A stretch of 64,000 nucleotides of DNA, from positions 29,581,230 to 29,645,229 of the forward strand of contig CM051516.1 in NCBI GenBank assembly GCA_028015205.1. The letters are read 5' to 3'. A program made the translations under genes and the position numbers. This DNA comes from Mytilisepta virgata (Eukaryota > Mollusca > Bivalvia > Mytilida > Mytilidae). Under the pieces are notes generated by a model, which saw nothing but the letters and a program-made list of their open reading frames with translations, was not told the origin of the DNA and did not search any database. Of the stretch, positions 39,901 through 52,003 are shown piece after piece; within the stretch, counting starts at the first letter, position 1; each line of letters starts with the position of its first letter.

Positions 39901-42561
39901 GGGGTTTACTTTCAGTTGATCAATTTTGAAATTGTTTAGTAATGGCGTTTCAACTTCTAGTTGTCCTTGTCCAGACTTTGGCTACGTCATTTTGGTTTTA
40001 TTCTTCATCACTGTTTTGATGTTTTTATCCATAAGCTTTATATATATACAGTTACCGTTAATCAAGAAATGCACATTGTACCAAATTGTTGCGTTTATCT
40101 TGCATTACTCCTTTCATTATACAAGAACGTATTAAGTGTTTTTTTTTCTTTTTCTTCTATTGTTTTGTTTTTATGAATAACAGTAATATTAGATTGAAAG
40201 CCTCATAGTATAATGTTCGCTTAATCTTGGGGGAACAACTGCAGCCACTGCTGTTTGAGGGTAATTTAGACTGAAAGTGCTTCAGTTCTTGATCTATTTT
40301 CTCTTTGGCGAAAAATTTGTTATATCTGTTCTCAGTGCCACCTTTCTCACGTGTTCACCTTGTATCTGAATAATTTTGCTCCAGTATTCTTTTTGTGCTT
40401 TTTTTAGTTTATTTACCTATTTTACCAAAGTTATGCAACACTTTGTTTAAGCATACATGTATTGAATTTGACAATGTAATGGAACTATTTTATTGTGTAT
40501 TGGTTTTATTTTCGCGAGCATCAATTTGCGTGAATTCGTGAAAAGTAATGATTGGTTTATAAAACATTTCGTGGTTTTATTATTTTATCCAAAAATACAA
40601 TATAAAAATTACATTTCGTTTTTGATTCGACTTTGCCTCACTCGCGAAAATTAATATTGATCTGACAAAATATAGGGAACCACAATATATCCCATGTGTG
40701 GTTATGATCATGCCAAAAGAAATCCGAATTTTCGTGATACTTACTTGCTCTGCTAATACAATCCTGAAGCTAGCTTTCTGTCGTTTAAGCATTGGTACTA
40801 TATACCTCAGTAAAATACACAAGTGTTGTCGTCTATCTCTGTACGGAATAATAATACCCAGGGAATGTCCAGTACAATTTTGTGGTTTCCAATGCCCTCC
40901 GTACAGTACGTCAGCGTGATATTTGTATAAATAAGATATCACATTTTCACACGTTGATTTGTTGTCAATGTTAATTTGGCCAACTAAAAAAAAACGTTAT
41001 GATGCTTGATTTATTATTTAGTCGTCTCAGGACTAGAACCAGTTCAGGTAATCCAGAAATAAGAGCAAGACGGGAATAGGTAGGACCGAATTTTAAATTT
41101 CCGCTGGAAAAAATGTGGAGAGTAGAATAGAGAAGATAATTGAAGCCTTCAGGAAAAGGGATAATTCCAAATGAGTGGAGGAATTAACGGGCCTCATACT
41201 AGCGCGTAGAAAATGCAAAAGTGTATCGGAAAGGCGAGCAAAGTTTACCTACATATTTACCTGTATTTCTATTGCTTGTTTCACGGGAGCTCAAACCCAA
41301 AGAGCTGCCTAGAGCGCCCTCCTGTGTCAATAGGGGATACCCTCTTGTCACTTCATAATAAAGAAACCTGATCGGGGTTCATAGTGGGTGATGTCTTTGG
41401 AGAATGCCACACAATCTGCAAGCTACAAAAACACTTCTGTTGTTTTCGAAAAAGAGTAGGCTAATGGCCGCGGCAAAATTTGTATTGCGTTTGATAAATT
41501 GAACTGATTCTCGTCTTAAGAAGCACGAAATATTTGCCACTAGACGGTAAGCAAAAAAAAAAAAAAAAACGAACAAGTATAGCAATAAGACGTCATAGTA
41601 TTCTTCAAGAATAATCCTTACCATAAAAAAATTGGGGTTTTTCTCAAATGTCTCTGCAATAAGCATAAGGCCCCCACCTTTTGTCTTCTGTAAACAGAAG
41701 TTCATTACTTCAAGATAATTATACTAAAATTTATTTAGAAAAATCAGTAGAGGATTTTTTTCTACATGCGTTCAAAGTTACCAAATTATTATCAATATTC
41801 CTTATTTGGTTTAATTTACATAATTTTTTTATTATTTTATCTATATTTTTCATCAATTATTTACCAGAAAACAATGTCTATGTAGTTGGGAATATTTTAC
41901 AAAAGACCCGGTGAATTTATCTTTTTTTGTTAAAAAGTTACATTTTTATGTTACGGTCTTGAAAAATGAAAAGTTTAGGATTTTTGGCTCAAATGTACCA
42001 AATTCAAATATCTTAAAAACTAAGTCATGAAAGCAATTTTTTCTTTCCCTAGTTGAACATATACATAAAAATTTATCATCTGGTAAATTTTCAACAAAAA
42101 GACAGTAGAGGAACCTTATTGTATCGTATTCCCTTAAAATGTTCAAATAAATTTTAACGTCATGATGGAGACTTATAAAATATGTACGGGCAACAGGAAA
42201 ATATCGTAATCAACTTACCCAAGGAACTCTCATTTGCTGAACATTTGTCTTCATTATAGTACAACTGACTGGTGCTTTTTGCAAAATTATAGGTTTTTGA
42301 CGCACTTTTTTCACTTTCAACATCGTTCATAAGTTTAAAGAAGCGTTGCCAATTTATTTCATCCTTTGCAATACGCTGGAATTTTCGTAATCGCATATAA
42401 CCTCTTTCTTCTCTTGTATAACGAATCTTGCCATCAGAGTGTTCTGCTACATCTTTTCGTAGTACTTGTGTAACAGTACAAATATCATAGAATGTCACCA
42501 TGCAGGACAGTAAAAAAGTAAATAAACATATTGATTTGAGAGTGCATCTCCAATAAAGCAT
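33914..42561 (-). CDS. Beta-1,4-galactosyltransferase-family enzyme (B4GALT/B4GALNT), 3' exons not found
   Basis: Type II Golgi membrane protein. Exons: 42561-42219, 40983-40745, 39526-39339 and 34036-33914 (phases 1,0,2,2), 297 residues plus a split codon. Residues 1-30 give a short cytoplasmic tail and one membrane anchor (SICLFTFLLSCMVTFYD), then a stem to about 114. The catalytic domain shows GGHWKPQNC (143-151), IIIPYRDRRQHL (158-169), the LAEQ end of exon 2, FNKGKLMNAAY, the metal-binding DVD (226-228), a Cys pair at 221 and 240 equivalent to the family disulphide, LVGGVLAM (263-270) and WGWGGEDDD (286-294). Family function is transfer of UDP-Gal or UDP-GalNAc to GlcNAc. Leu263 aligns without gaps with bovine B4GALT1 Tyr289, a residue whose change to Leu or Ile gives GalNAc transfer, so this may be a GalNAc transferase. 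The final part (metal-ligand Met and His) was not located. Confidence 0.88.
34121..34218. repeat. 98-bp hairpin element in B4GALT intron 3
   Basis: Arms 34121-34157 and 34183-34218 pair over AAGCTTTTT, a CACAAT block and AAAATAT, with a few mismatches. The loop reads GACGAGTGAGCGTAGCGAACG, itself partly self-complementary. The layout resembles the hairpins at 29989-30110 and 54331-54477. Likely a foldback MITE. Confidence 0.7.
34600..34900 (+). repeat. Dispersed 'ATTAGTCTATTC' repeat fragment
   Basis: Contains GCGGCAATTAGTCTATTCTT, GATCCGAGGTCAGGCTTCCC, TCCTGACAACCCTGCGACAT and CTAGGCATTTCCGCGGG. It is the same family as 29570-29720. The perfect 24-bp palindrome at 34868-34891 lies at its right edge. 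Confidence 0.5.
36240..36560 (+). repeat. Dispersed 'AACAAATAAACGCCACAAGG' repeat, copy 1
   Basis: Motifs AGAATACC, CCAAGGAAA, AACACAACAAATAAACGCC, ACAAGGAT, CGTATA.TAAACTAAAC, AACTCCCATT, GACATCAG and GAAGGAC occur in the same order at 45980-46330. The two copies are about three-quarters identical by eye. Non-coding. Confidence 0.65.
38340..38540 (+). repeat. Dispersed 'GGCCATTAGCATATCC' repeat fragment
   Basis: Shares GTGGCCATTAGCATATCCTT, a CACTGCCTAACACATTTG block and a TATGGTACGTGGTC segment with the 29.5-kb repeat. Remnant only. The 110-codon frame at 38098-38430 overlaps it and has no recognisable domain. Confidence 0.4.
39340..42218 (-). other. Non-coding parts of the upstream B4GALT introns
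   Basis: Introns 2 (39527-40744) and 1 (40984-42218), apart from the exon at 40983-40745. Intron 2 has no repeat I can name. Intron 1 carries the inverted dispersed repeat at 41020-41550. Open frames at 39926-40176 and 41379-41914 are T-rich or repeat-derived and show no family motif. Confidence 0.45.
41020..41550. repeat. Dispersed repeat with facing ends (foldback) in B4GALT intron 1
   Basis: The left end reads GTCGTCTCAGGACTAGAACC and the right end, on the minus strand, reads AAATATTTCGTGCTTCTTAA then GACGAGAATCAGTTCAA, so the two ends face each other. Inside are GATGTCTTTGGAGAATGCCA and AAAAAGAGTAGGCTAATGGC, the reverse of the 29.5-kb repeat text. A 16-base poly-A follows the right end. 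Confidence 0.55.
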
Positions 42562-43650
42562 TCTGCATGGCTGCTATCTGACATTTCGTTATATTAAAAG
42601 CGATATTAAGCTTTCTTCAATTGATGCTTACATCGCAGAAATAATGAAAGTAATTACTTTTTTTTTAAATTAACGATTTCAGATAAAACATTACATGAGA
42701 CTATCTACCAGTGCTTTCCATCCTGGTTCTGAGACAACATTTTGTCAAGCAATACTATATTGTAATAACAGGTTATAATAATATCCCTCATGCATATAAT
42801 AGCTTCATTTACCACATAAGTTTGGGTATCAATATCTTTGGATTATCTGATATCGATCTGTCACAAAGAATTCCGAATGTCACTGACTTCTCATCAATTC
42901 TTTGGACATCACTCTTCCAAATACGACTGACTGGTGATTAAAGCTGAAGATTTATTAAACAGTCACATAAAGGATATATACTCCAATAGCTACTTAGTTC
43001 TGCGATTTATATTGCAGACACGTAGTTCCATTCCAAAATTTGTATCATTGTCTCTGTTAATGAGTTTTATTTCTAACCGATGTAATGAAAAGACTCGTGG
43101 AGTAGCATAGTAATAAGATGTATATAATGTACAGTTTAAATTAAGTTGATATATTTTAGCAGAACACGACACTATTGCACTAACACATCACAGGAAACTG
43201 GAAACTTTTGTACGAATTTTACAAGTGAACGCGAGCACAGGTCATCACAATCAATGTAACAGCTAGTGTATCAAATTTTACAAAATCGCATTTGTGAAGA
43301 CGGGAAAAAAATATTGGGTAACATGAATCCTGTTTTCTGTCAAATGTGACTGAGATATATGTTCATTTGTTCTTATTGAGACGGACGGAAGCCTTTCAGG
43401 GCTATATTTGGATTACAAATGTGAACAGAAATAAATCAGACGACTGGGAAAAAAATTAAACTAATTTCTCCATTCTTTAATCATGTTAAAAAATTCCTGC
43501 TAATAGATAACATTTAATATAGTGAAGCTTTATCAGAATAGACAGCATGCAATAAAATCACCCGTCCTTGCAGTTAACAGAACAAATTTTTAATTTTGTA
43601 GGATTAATTGTTTAAAGTCATATTTAAATATGTATGAACATTTGTTTATT
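42562..43650. other. B4GALT 5' flank, nothing recognised
   Basis: Upstream of the B4GALT start codon. The 5' UTR and promoter presumably begin here. No clear TATA or initiator was picked out and no other gene was seen before the LINE fragment. Confidence 0.35.
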
Positions 43651-45495
43651 TTTACTAGTTGACGACCATGAGGAAGCAGCTGCATCCCTTAACCTTGATC
43701 TTGAGGAACTACACCAATGGGCTTCAGACTGGGGGGTCACTTTTAATGCCACAAAAACAAAGTCAATGCTATTTACAAGAAAATGTGACGTAAATGTCCC
43801 AAACCTATTCATGAATGGCATTCAATTAGCCAATACTACTAACCACAAACATTTGGGATTAAATTTTAACTCAAAGGGAAACTGGAAAGATCATATTAAT
43901 GATATTTACTCTAGAGCTTGCTCTAGAATCAATATTCTCAGATTATTGAAACATTCTTTAGACAGAAAATCCCTTGAAAAATTATACATTGGTTTTGTAA
44001 GACCCATATTAGAATGTGGAAATATCATTTGGGATAACTGTACTAAACAGAATCTGACCTGATTGAATCGATTCAATATGAAGCGGCACGTATTGTGACT
44101 GGAATGAGACGAGGCACCTCCAGGTCCAAATTGTATTCAGAACTTGGCTGGGACTCATTACATGAGCGTAGAAGAAAACAAAAAATTAATATTTATATAC
44201 AAAGCCTTGCATGGGTTCCTGCCAAATTATATCTCTGATCATGTACTGTCGTTTGTTAACATAAATGATGATGACTCTTACATGCTTAGAAACCCTAGAT
44301 ATTTTAATATTCCAAATTCTCGCACTATGGCCTATCAACATAGCTTCTTTCCAAGTTCATTTGATGCTTGGAACAAGCTGGATACTTCTATTCAAAATAT
44401 TACATCCCTATCTCTGTTTAAACGTGCACTTAATAAGGACCTGGAGAGACCTCCTGGACACTTCTCGTTAGGAACTCGTGCTTTAAATATTATATATTGT
44501 CAGTTACGAAATGAAGTGAGTGATCTTAAGCACCATTTGTTTCTCTCACATATTTCTGATGATGCTATGTGTGCCTGTGGTGGTGGAGTGGAGGACACTT
44601 TTCATTTCTTCTATAGCTGCCCTTTATTTAATAGACAACGTGAACAATTATTTACAGATTTACAAGCCTATAGTGATATCATAGACTTAGATATTCTTCT
44701 TCATGGCTCAAATGCTCAGTCTCAAGAGAACAATACAGAAATAACGAATGTTGTGCTTACTTTTATTTGCAATACTAAGAGATTTACTTGAATATATATA
44801 CTTTTAGAATAGCATGTATGCTTATATATATATATATAAATATATTAAGATAATATAATAATCAGTTCAAATACTTAAATGATTAGTACATGGGCTCTCA
44901 AGATGTATTAGGTAATTGCTTCCAATGTTTGGTCTTGTCTTGTTTGTATATATATATTATTACACAGCACAAGTGTTCTTGTTCTATTTTTTTTTCAAGT
45001 AAATTGATTAGGCTACTTCCTTTCTTATTATCCTCACCTAAAAATGAATACTTTCTTGCTTTTATAACTACACTTGGTTGTGTACTGTTTTAAGAAAGCT
45101 AATATCTTTTTCAATTATCTTATTAATTATACATTCATTGATGGACCACTATTTAACTTATAGACCAGATTATTCAACAATACTCTTTGTTAATAATAAT
45201 GAACACTTTTTTTTTTAAAGTAAAGATTAAAATTCAATTGCTATCTACCTATATAACATTATTTTCAGAGTCAAATTGAATAATTTTAATTAATATGTCC
45301 TATATTATCTCTGATTTAGCTTTTACATTATATAAGATACTTTTGTGCTGTATATTGTGTTTATTTGCTTGCAATCCATATTATGTACTTGTTTATATGT
45401 TCCATCTTGTTTTTGGAGAGGATTTGTATAGGCTTAGCCTGTTGTTCAATCCATTTGTTTATTCAATAAAATATTTGAAATTGAAATTGAAAATT
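43650..45495 (+). pseudogene. 5'-truncated LINE reverse transcriptase (LINE fragment 3)
   Basis: Begins just after the RT catalytic box with DDHEEAAASLNLDLEELHQW, then ATKTKSMLFTRK, HLGLNFNSKGNWKDHI and RPILECGNIIWDNC: the jockey/CR1-like RT thumb. The first frame (43634-44062) is lost near 44045. A second shift near 44180 restores reading into a 215-codon frame containing FIYKALHGFLPNYI, NSRTMAYQHSFFPSSFDAWN (the typical C-terminal Arg/Trp segment) and a final Cys cluster CACGGGVEDTFHFFYSC. The 3' UTR runs to a GAAATTGAAATTGAAA tail near 45490. Two frameshifts and the loss of the active site make it inactive. Its sequence is clearly different from LINE fragments 1 and 2. Confidence 0.85.
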
Positions 45496-45959
45496 ACATT
45501 AATTGAAAGTTGTAGAAAATATCGAAGCATATATGTTCATTATATATTTTAAATAGTTCTCTATATTAAAATAACATGCTTCAAAAGTATATGGAGAAAC
45601 ACTAAAATGTCATTTTCCGTGGCAAGGTTATCGGAATACTAAAGGGAGACAATTATATCTCTTGAGCAATTTGATTTTGAAATTTTGAAAGAAATGTTTC
45701 CAGAGATAAGTTTACTTCGGTGAATTCATTTTTCACCACCCATTTTTACTGAACGAATTAAAACATTTAAAATGTGCATGTCAAAATAGGACCGCAATAA
45801 GCATTTGTTGCACAAAACAAAATAATAAGCCCCCCCCCCCCCCCCAGAAATGGAATGTAACAGATAAATTGCAATTCATTGTTACATTTTTTGGGTCACT
45901 GTGGCATTAATTTGATTTTTCTGTGTTTAAATAACTTTTAATAAACATTAAAAAAAGAT

Positions 45960-46530
45960 ATTAAAGTAAGTTTGTTTTGAATATGGACAAAAGAATACCG
46001 AATTCCAAGGAAAGGCAGTCAGGAGAATGGAACACAACAAATAAACGCCACAAGGATTCATGTATAACTAAAATAATAATAAAAAACGTATAGTAAACTA
46101 AACAAAACCAGAGCAAGACCGCACAGAAAACAAAGCACTATCAATGTGAACTCCCATTAAAACCAGGAGTGACATCAGGTGCTCAGGTAGGGTAACTATG
46201 TCGGCACCCGTCAAATTGCGAGTGAGTAAAAGGCAAAGAAGTGTCAAGTCCAGTGAGTTGTCAATTTCAGAAGGACGTGAAATCTAACTGAAGATATCTT
46301 CTCATGCGCGAGATAGAAACTTTATATCGGCCAATCAATTCGCGGTGACAGTTGACAACCGTAAAAATTTTGGAGTGATTAAATTAACAGAGAATGAGTA
46401 TAACCCTGTCTTAGAAGTTTATGTGACAGCATGTCACCCTGCCGAGAAAGTTGCTGTATAAATCACATGCACGGCACTTGCGAGTCTTGCGTTTTTCTCC
46501 TGTTTGGGATGCTTAGCAGATTGCACATTC
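45960..46530 (+). repeat. Dispersed 'AACAAATAAACGCCACAAGG' repeat, copy 2
   Basis: Second copy of the family at 36240-36560, with extra 3' text (GAAGGACGTGAAATCTAAC, CTTCTCATGCGCGAGATAG). A poly-C run of about 15 lies shortly before it (about 45831-45845). Confidence 0.6.
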
Positions 46531-46970
46531 ATTATCAAAACTATTAAAATAGTAATAATTGTTAATTATGATGATCATGCATAATTAAGACTGAATACTA
46601 GTTACTCATAGTGATTTTTCAAGCCACACTTTCTCAAGTTTCCTCACAATTTCATAAAAAATGTGTTTTTTTCTCTTTATTTTTTTAATTTAATTTTACA
46701 GAAGATAAGTGTAAAAAAAATACCCTTAAATTACATTTAAACTTTCAAAAATATTTTATAAATGTAATAATATTATAATTCACAAACATTTGCTTCAATT
46801 AATTGTAAAATAATTTCAATATTTTCATAAATATTTGAATCAAATCCTAACAATTTCCCCCATATTACTGTTATATTTACATTTAATGTTAATCCAAACA
46901 GGAACAAATTTTCAGTCACAATTTAAGATGACACCCAATAATTACTAAATAAACAGCCAACTAATTAACT

Positions 46971-47023
46971 AATCGGGTATAATACAATATTGGCTAAACG
47001 GGAATATTGTATTATACCCGATT
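46971..47023. repeat. Perfect 21-bp-arm hairpin
   Basis: Arms 46971-46991 and 47003-47023 are exact reverse complements (AATCGGGTATAATACAATAT plus one T). The 11-base loop is GGCTAAACGGG. The loop motif recurs as GGCTCAACGGG at 47033-47043 and GGCTAAGTG near 47213, so it belongs to a larger repeated unit (about 46950-47240). Confidence 0.85.
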
Positions 47024-47271
47024 TTCAAAAGTTGGCTCAACGGGAAGACACCATATTTATATTCTATTTATTTCTTCAATTAATTAGCCAACAGGTAGTA
47101 TACGCCTTTTGAGGACCCCAACAAAATAGCTATAAAAACAATATTTCCTAATTAAGAAAAAAACCCATTTTTACCTACGTGGGCTATGTGAGACTGAAAA
47201 TTTTTGAAATGTTGGCTAAGTGAGAATAAACCGTTAATATCCCCCACTGGAAGCAACGTTCTTGAAACAAA

Positions 47272-48405
47272 AATTAGAGGATCCCAGGAGCATGTTTCAC
47301 TCACCTGGATTCAATTTGCGAATCAACTGCCTTAAAAGCACCTTATAAAAAAAACAGGATTATTGGACACAATGGAGAGAGAATCACCTAAGGGTCATTT
47401 CTGTACAGTGGTTTTAAACAAGAAGATTGTAAAGAATGTTAAACTAAGTTCGGCTGTGGCGGCCATCTTTGTTGACAGTCCAGGTCATCAGACACAGTTC
47501 TGAAAGAGTAAGACCTATAAGGACCATTTCTGCCAAGTTTTATTAAAATTTGCCCAGTGTTTTCAGGCAAGGACATGTTAAATGAAATTTCCCATAGGGT
47601 CCTATGTTAAACTAAGTTAGGTTGTGACGGCCTTCTTTGTTGACAGTCCGCGTCATCGGACATAATTCTGAAAAAGGACCACCTAAGGACCACTTCTGGT
47701 TCCAAATAGCAATGTAATTCCATAGAAGATTTTTTAAATTAATCCTCCCTTTTCTATAGTAACATCAGCGATGTAGGACATAATTTTTGAAGGTGGCTCA
47801 TTGGTTTCAGAGAAGATCTTTACCGTCTATATTTAAATAAATGCCGATCGTGACCATATATATGTACTCCGATTAGGATGAAATAAAGAAAGTTTGTAAA
47901 GAACCTCCCATAGACGCTTCCTGTCAAGTTTCATTCCATTTGGCCAAGCAGTTCCAGAGAAAAAAATTTTTTTAATCAACCAATCAGAAACAAGAATTGC
48001 CTATGGCGATGGCGGCCATATTTTTTGCCCGATCGGAACGAAATGAGGAAAATTTGTAAAGAACCTCCCATAGATGCTTGATGTCAAGTTTCGTTCCATT
48101 TGGACAAGCAATTTCAGAGGAGAAGATTTTTTTTATATCAACCAATCAGAAACACAGTCAAACAAGAAATGCCCATGGCGGCCATATCTGTAGTCCGATC
48201 GAGACGAAATGAGGAAATTTTATTAAGGACCTCCCATATATGCTTCCTGTCAAGTTTTGTTCTATTTGGCCTAGCAGTTTCAGAGAAGATCTTTGAATAC
48301 TCTGCCAATCAGAAACAACTCTTGCCCAATATTAAAATGTGAAAAGTTAAATAACGGACAACGGACGCCAAAAGCTCAAATGGCCTTTGGCCAGATGAGC
48401 TAAAA
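47272..48405 (+). repeat. CTCACCTG tandem-core element, copy 2
   Basis: Starts TTAGAGGATCCCAGGAGCAT and TTTCACTCACCTGG. The core has several units of about 150 bp with AAGAACCTCCCATAGATGCTT, AAGTTTCGTTCCATTTGGCC, TTTCAGAGGAGAAGAT, AACCAATCAGAAAC and GGCGGCCATAT. It ends ACGGACAACGGACGCCAAAA and a hairpin-like AGCTCAAATGGCC...GGCCAGATGAGCT. A small open frame at 48100-48342 is part of the core. Same family as 28541-29040 and 61476-62976. Confidence 0.75.
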
Positions 48406-49220
48406 ATGGGATGAGTCACTCAAGCCTAAAATTGAGGTCAATTTGGATATAGGTATTAAACAGCTACAGAAAAATGGACTTGATCATGAAAATGTTACAC
48501 AAGTCTGAAATTATATATTGACCAGATATGGTTGGCTAAGGTATTACAGTTGCTAAAAATGGACTCAATCACAAACATGTGATACAGGTCACTCACCCAT
48601 GAAATTGAGGTCAAGGTCAAAAGGCAGGTGTCATATCGACATGTACCCAGTAAGAACTATCTATTGACCAAACATGATGTGTCTAGGTATTACAGTTGCT
48701 GAAAAATGAATTTAAGCAAGAAACTTGGATTAAAGTCACTCAACCATGAAATTGAGGTCAACATCCAGAGTCAAGTGTCAGACTGGGATGTACCCACCAA
48801 GAACTATCAATAGACCAAATACAGTGGGTCAAGGAATTACAGTTTCTGAGAAATGGACTTAATCATGGCGCAGGTCACTCGAGCATAAAATCGACACATG
48901 CGAAAAAAACTTCGATACGTATATCTACAGACCAAATATGGTTGGTCTAGGTATTACAGTTGCTCAGTGCTGAGAATTGGACTAAATTACAAAAATGTGA
49001 TACAAGTCACTCAAGCATGAATTGAGGTCAAGGTCCAGACAGGTGTCAGACTGGCATGTATCTACCAAATATGGTGGTTCTAGTTGCTGAGAAATGGACT
49101 TAATCATGAAACTTGGATGCAGATTTTACAAATATTTATCTGTGAACCGTGAAAACGAGGTCAAGTCACAAGACAAGTATACTACTGCAAATGTTATATC
49201 ACAAAAGTTATTTTAGGTTT
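48406..49220 (+). repeat. Tandem 'ATGAAATTGAGGTCAA' repeat
   Basis: Five to six degenerate units of about 120-160 bp, each with (C)ATGAAATTGAGGTCAA, a GACATGTACCCA(C/G) segment, ACCAAATATGGT and GTATTACAGTTGCT(G)A. It directly follows the CTCACCTG element. Non-coding. Confidence 0.7.
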
Positions 49221-52003
49221 TAAATAAAGTTTATGCTGTTGCCACTGCCACTGCCATCGGAAAGTAATACCAAATCTAACCTTTTGTTACACTCATTGCA
49301 GGCCAGACAACAAGCTATCCATCACAAAATCCTCACTAAGTAGCTTTTGTATGACAACAATAATTCTCTCTCTAGGAATTCATGGTAACTGGCATATGTG
49401 CTCAGATTTGAGATGCTGGAAATGTAGATACAATATGACAGGCATGTAAAGCTGGTATAGTCAAGAGAAAGAAATTAACAATCGGAAAATTGAAACAATC
49501 ATATTTGTCTACAATTTTGTCTTCAAATATCCCAAGTAGGCAGCATAAGTGCGTTTATTGTAAATGAGATCCAAAAATCACTGAATTCAATTGGAAGTTC
49601 TGGATGCCTAGACTTGTCTACCTTTAGATACATAATAAAAAACAAAGATTTCAAGTTTATTGAAAACAATGCATTCAACATATTTATAAATGCAGATTTA
49701 TCTTAAATATTCTGGTATATACATCATTAATTTTAACAGCACAAATCACATACTTAAATATGAAGACAATTTTCATATTAATCTTGATTGTATTTTGTTT
49801 TTAAAATAAATAAGTTTCAAATATATTTATAAAACAAACTGCCAGTCCCTAATTCATTTTATATAATATGTAAAATTCAACTCATAAGTCTTGGATCAAA
49901 GAAATGTCAAATTTTTCACCAAAAACCAAACTGATGTGATAAGGTCTACAAGAATGAGATCAAAAATATTTCACCTCACGAAGTTTTTTTTTCATGAAAA
50001 ATTAATACAGAATGATCAATTCACTAAAATTATTCACAATGTCAAATTCCAAATTTTCTTAAACAATTAATACAATCTGTCAAGATCACAGCTATTTTCT
50101 TAGTTTTACAAATATAAATTTTTTCACTCCATAAAAATGAATTTCTTCAGGAAATACTTGCAGTCTTTTTTTGACATTTTAATGGTGAATGCAGTTACAT
50201 TTCAATAGCAGAATAACCAGTGCAATAAATGTTATTTTCTCAAAATAAAAAAAATGAAATATTTATACACATTTCGTATTCAGTACCCGACAGTGCCATG
50301 AGAAATTGATTTATGAAATAATTCTCTCATTATGAATTTGTTAGACAGATATAAAAGTTAAGAACACAAAAGATTTTGGACAGATATACAAGATAAGAAC
50401 ACACACAGTTTGATATCACAGTTAATCTGTTGATGTATAAAAAATAAATATATCACAGCAAGGCTATTCTGAGTGGGTCATTTCTGTAATCATCTTGAGT
50501 AAATTCAGAATTCTAATATGATGTCTCCGTAATTGGCATATGAACAAAACCGTAGTAAAACTTCCAGTCACTTCTCAATTTCTTAAATGCAAATATAACT
50601 GATGGGAACTTCTCTATTAACATGCCTAACATATGGGCACTAATGATGTGATGGCTGACACTGTCTTACCATCATGTAATGCATGATCTAAATTAGAAAA
50701 ATTCAAACTTCTGTTCACTTGCTGTCTACTTTTGCTAATCTCAGAACTATTGAAGTTGTCAAATGAATCAAAAGTTTCCTTCGAGGTGTGTTTTCAGAGC
50801 AAAGGTTCTATTAACAAAAAATGGCTATTTTTCACATCAGCAGAAGGAGGGGTACTCATTTGAAAGAACAGCCACAAACATGGATTTCTTTACAGTATTG
50901 TCTCTATAAGATACCATATTTGATCTATTTGAATATAAATAATTCATGGCTGTGGTTTTTTAGAGATTTTACCAAGGGTGTGCCATATTTTTGTAAATTT
51001 TACCACTTGCTCTGGTGTGCTACGGCCAGGGTAAAATTTTTAGACCCATGGTAAAATCTCCCAACAAACCACAGTATGCCATGAATTATTTCTTAAATGT
51101 AATTTATTATTGTGAAATTTAAACAGCAAAAATGATGCAAAATAAATTACTGCAATTTTTTAACATTTTGTAGTAGAATGCTAATACCAGAAATTTAAAT
51201 GCCATTTTTTCATCAATGAGATTTTTTTGCATTTCTGAATTTAATGTATATATTTGCAAGAAAATACTATAATTAAAAAAATAAAAAGGAAAATTTAATT
51301 TTCTGACATTTCTAAATACATAGAAATGGCTACCAGTAGAACTGTTCAAGAAAGATGATTTGTGGGAAGTTAGATGGACCCTTTGAAAAAAAGGAGGGGG
51401 GTTGTTGTGTAATTTAGGACTTATGCAAATTTTAAGTTCTATGGTATTTGACATTTCTCAAAAATTAGTATGTTTTCCAATATACTGGAAGTCATCTTGA
51501 ATGTTTGAGGAAAAAGTCCAAAGATAAAGATGGCATATATGTCCTTACGGATCCAAATGCACCATGGCTGAAAGTAGCAAGAACAAAACTGAGAAAGAGG
51601 AAATCATGCAAACTCTTCGGAAAACATCAAAGAGTTGAATACGTAATGATCATGGTAATAACTTTCTATTAGATATATGAATGTACACTTGAATTTAATT
51701 CGATAAATTCAAATATTTCAATACATGTATTTAACATTTATTAAAAAAACAATGGTGGGTTTCAGAAAACACAAGAAGTTTTCTCAATGTACTCAACAAG
51801 ACATATGCAATCAATTGCTACATCAAAACCATAAATAAACAAATATAGGTCACCATATTGTAGTTATTCGAAGCATGTTTTAATGGCATGTACCTTTTTG
51901 ACCATTGCTTTAGTGTCACTACTGCTTAAACTCAGAGATATGATTTTTTAAAACCAAACATGCTTTACCCAACTACAACTCAGAATTACATAAAACAATA
52001 AAT
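49221..52003. other. CCDC83 3' UTR and intergenic DNA
   Basis: No exon or named repeat recognised. The part nearest CCDC83 is its 3' UTR; a candidate AATAAA lies at 51742-51737 on the minus strand, 262 bp after the stop. Open frames at 50821-51054 and 51119-51454 show no domain or codon bias. Confidence 0.4.
51737..51742 (-). terminator. Candidate poly(A) signal of the CCDC83 gene
   Basis: AATAAA on the minus strand downstream of the CCDC83 stop codon at 52004. Chosen by position only. Confidence 0.35.

Noticed and set aside
40580..40942. 120-codon frame at the B4GALT exon as a separate gene
   Set aside because: It is exon 2 of B4GALT read through its donor into the intron.
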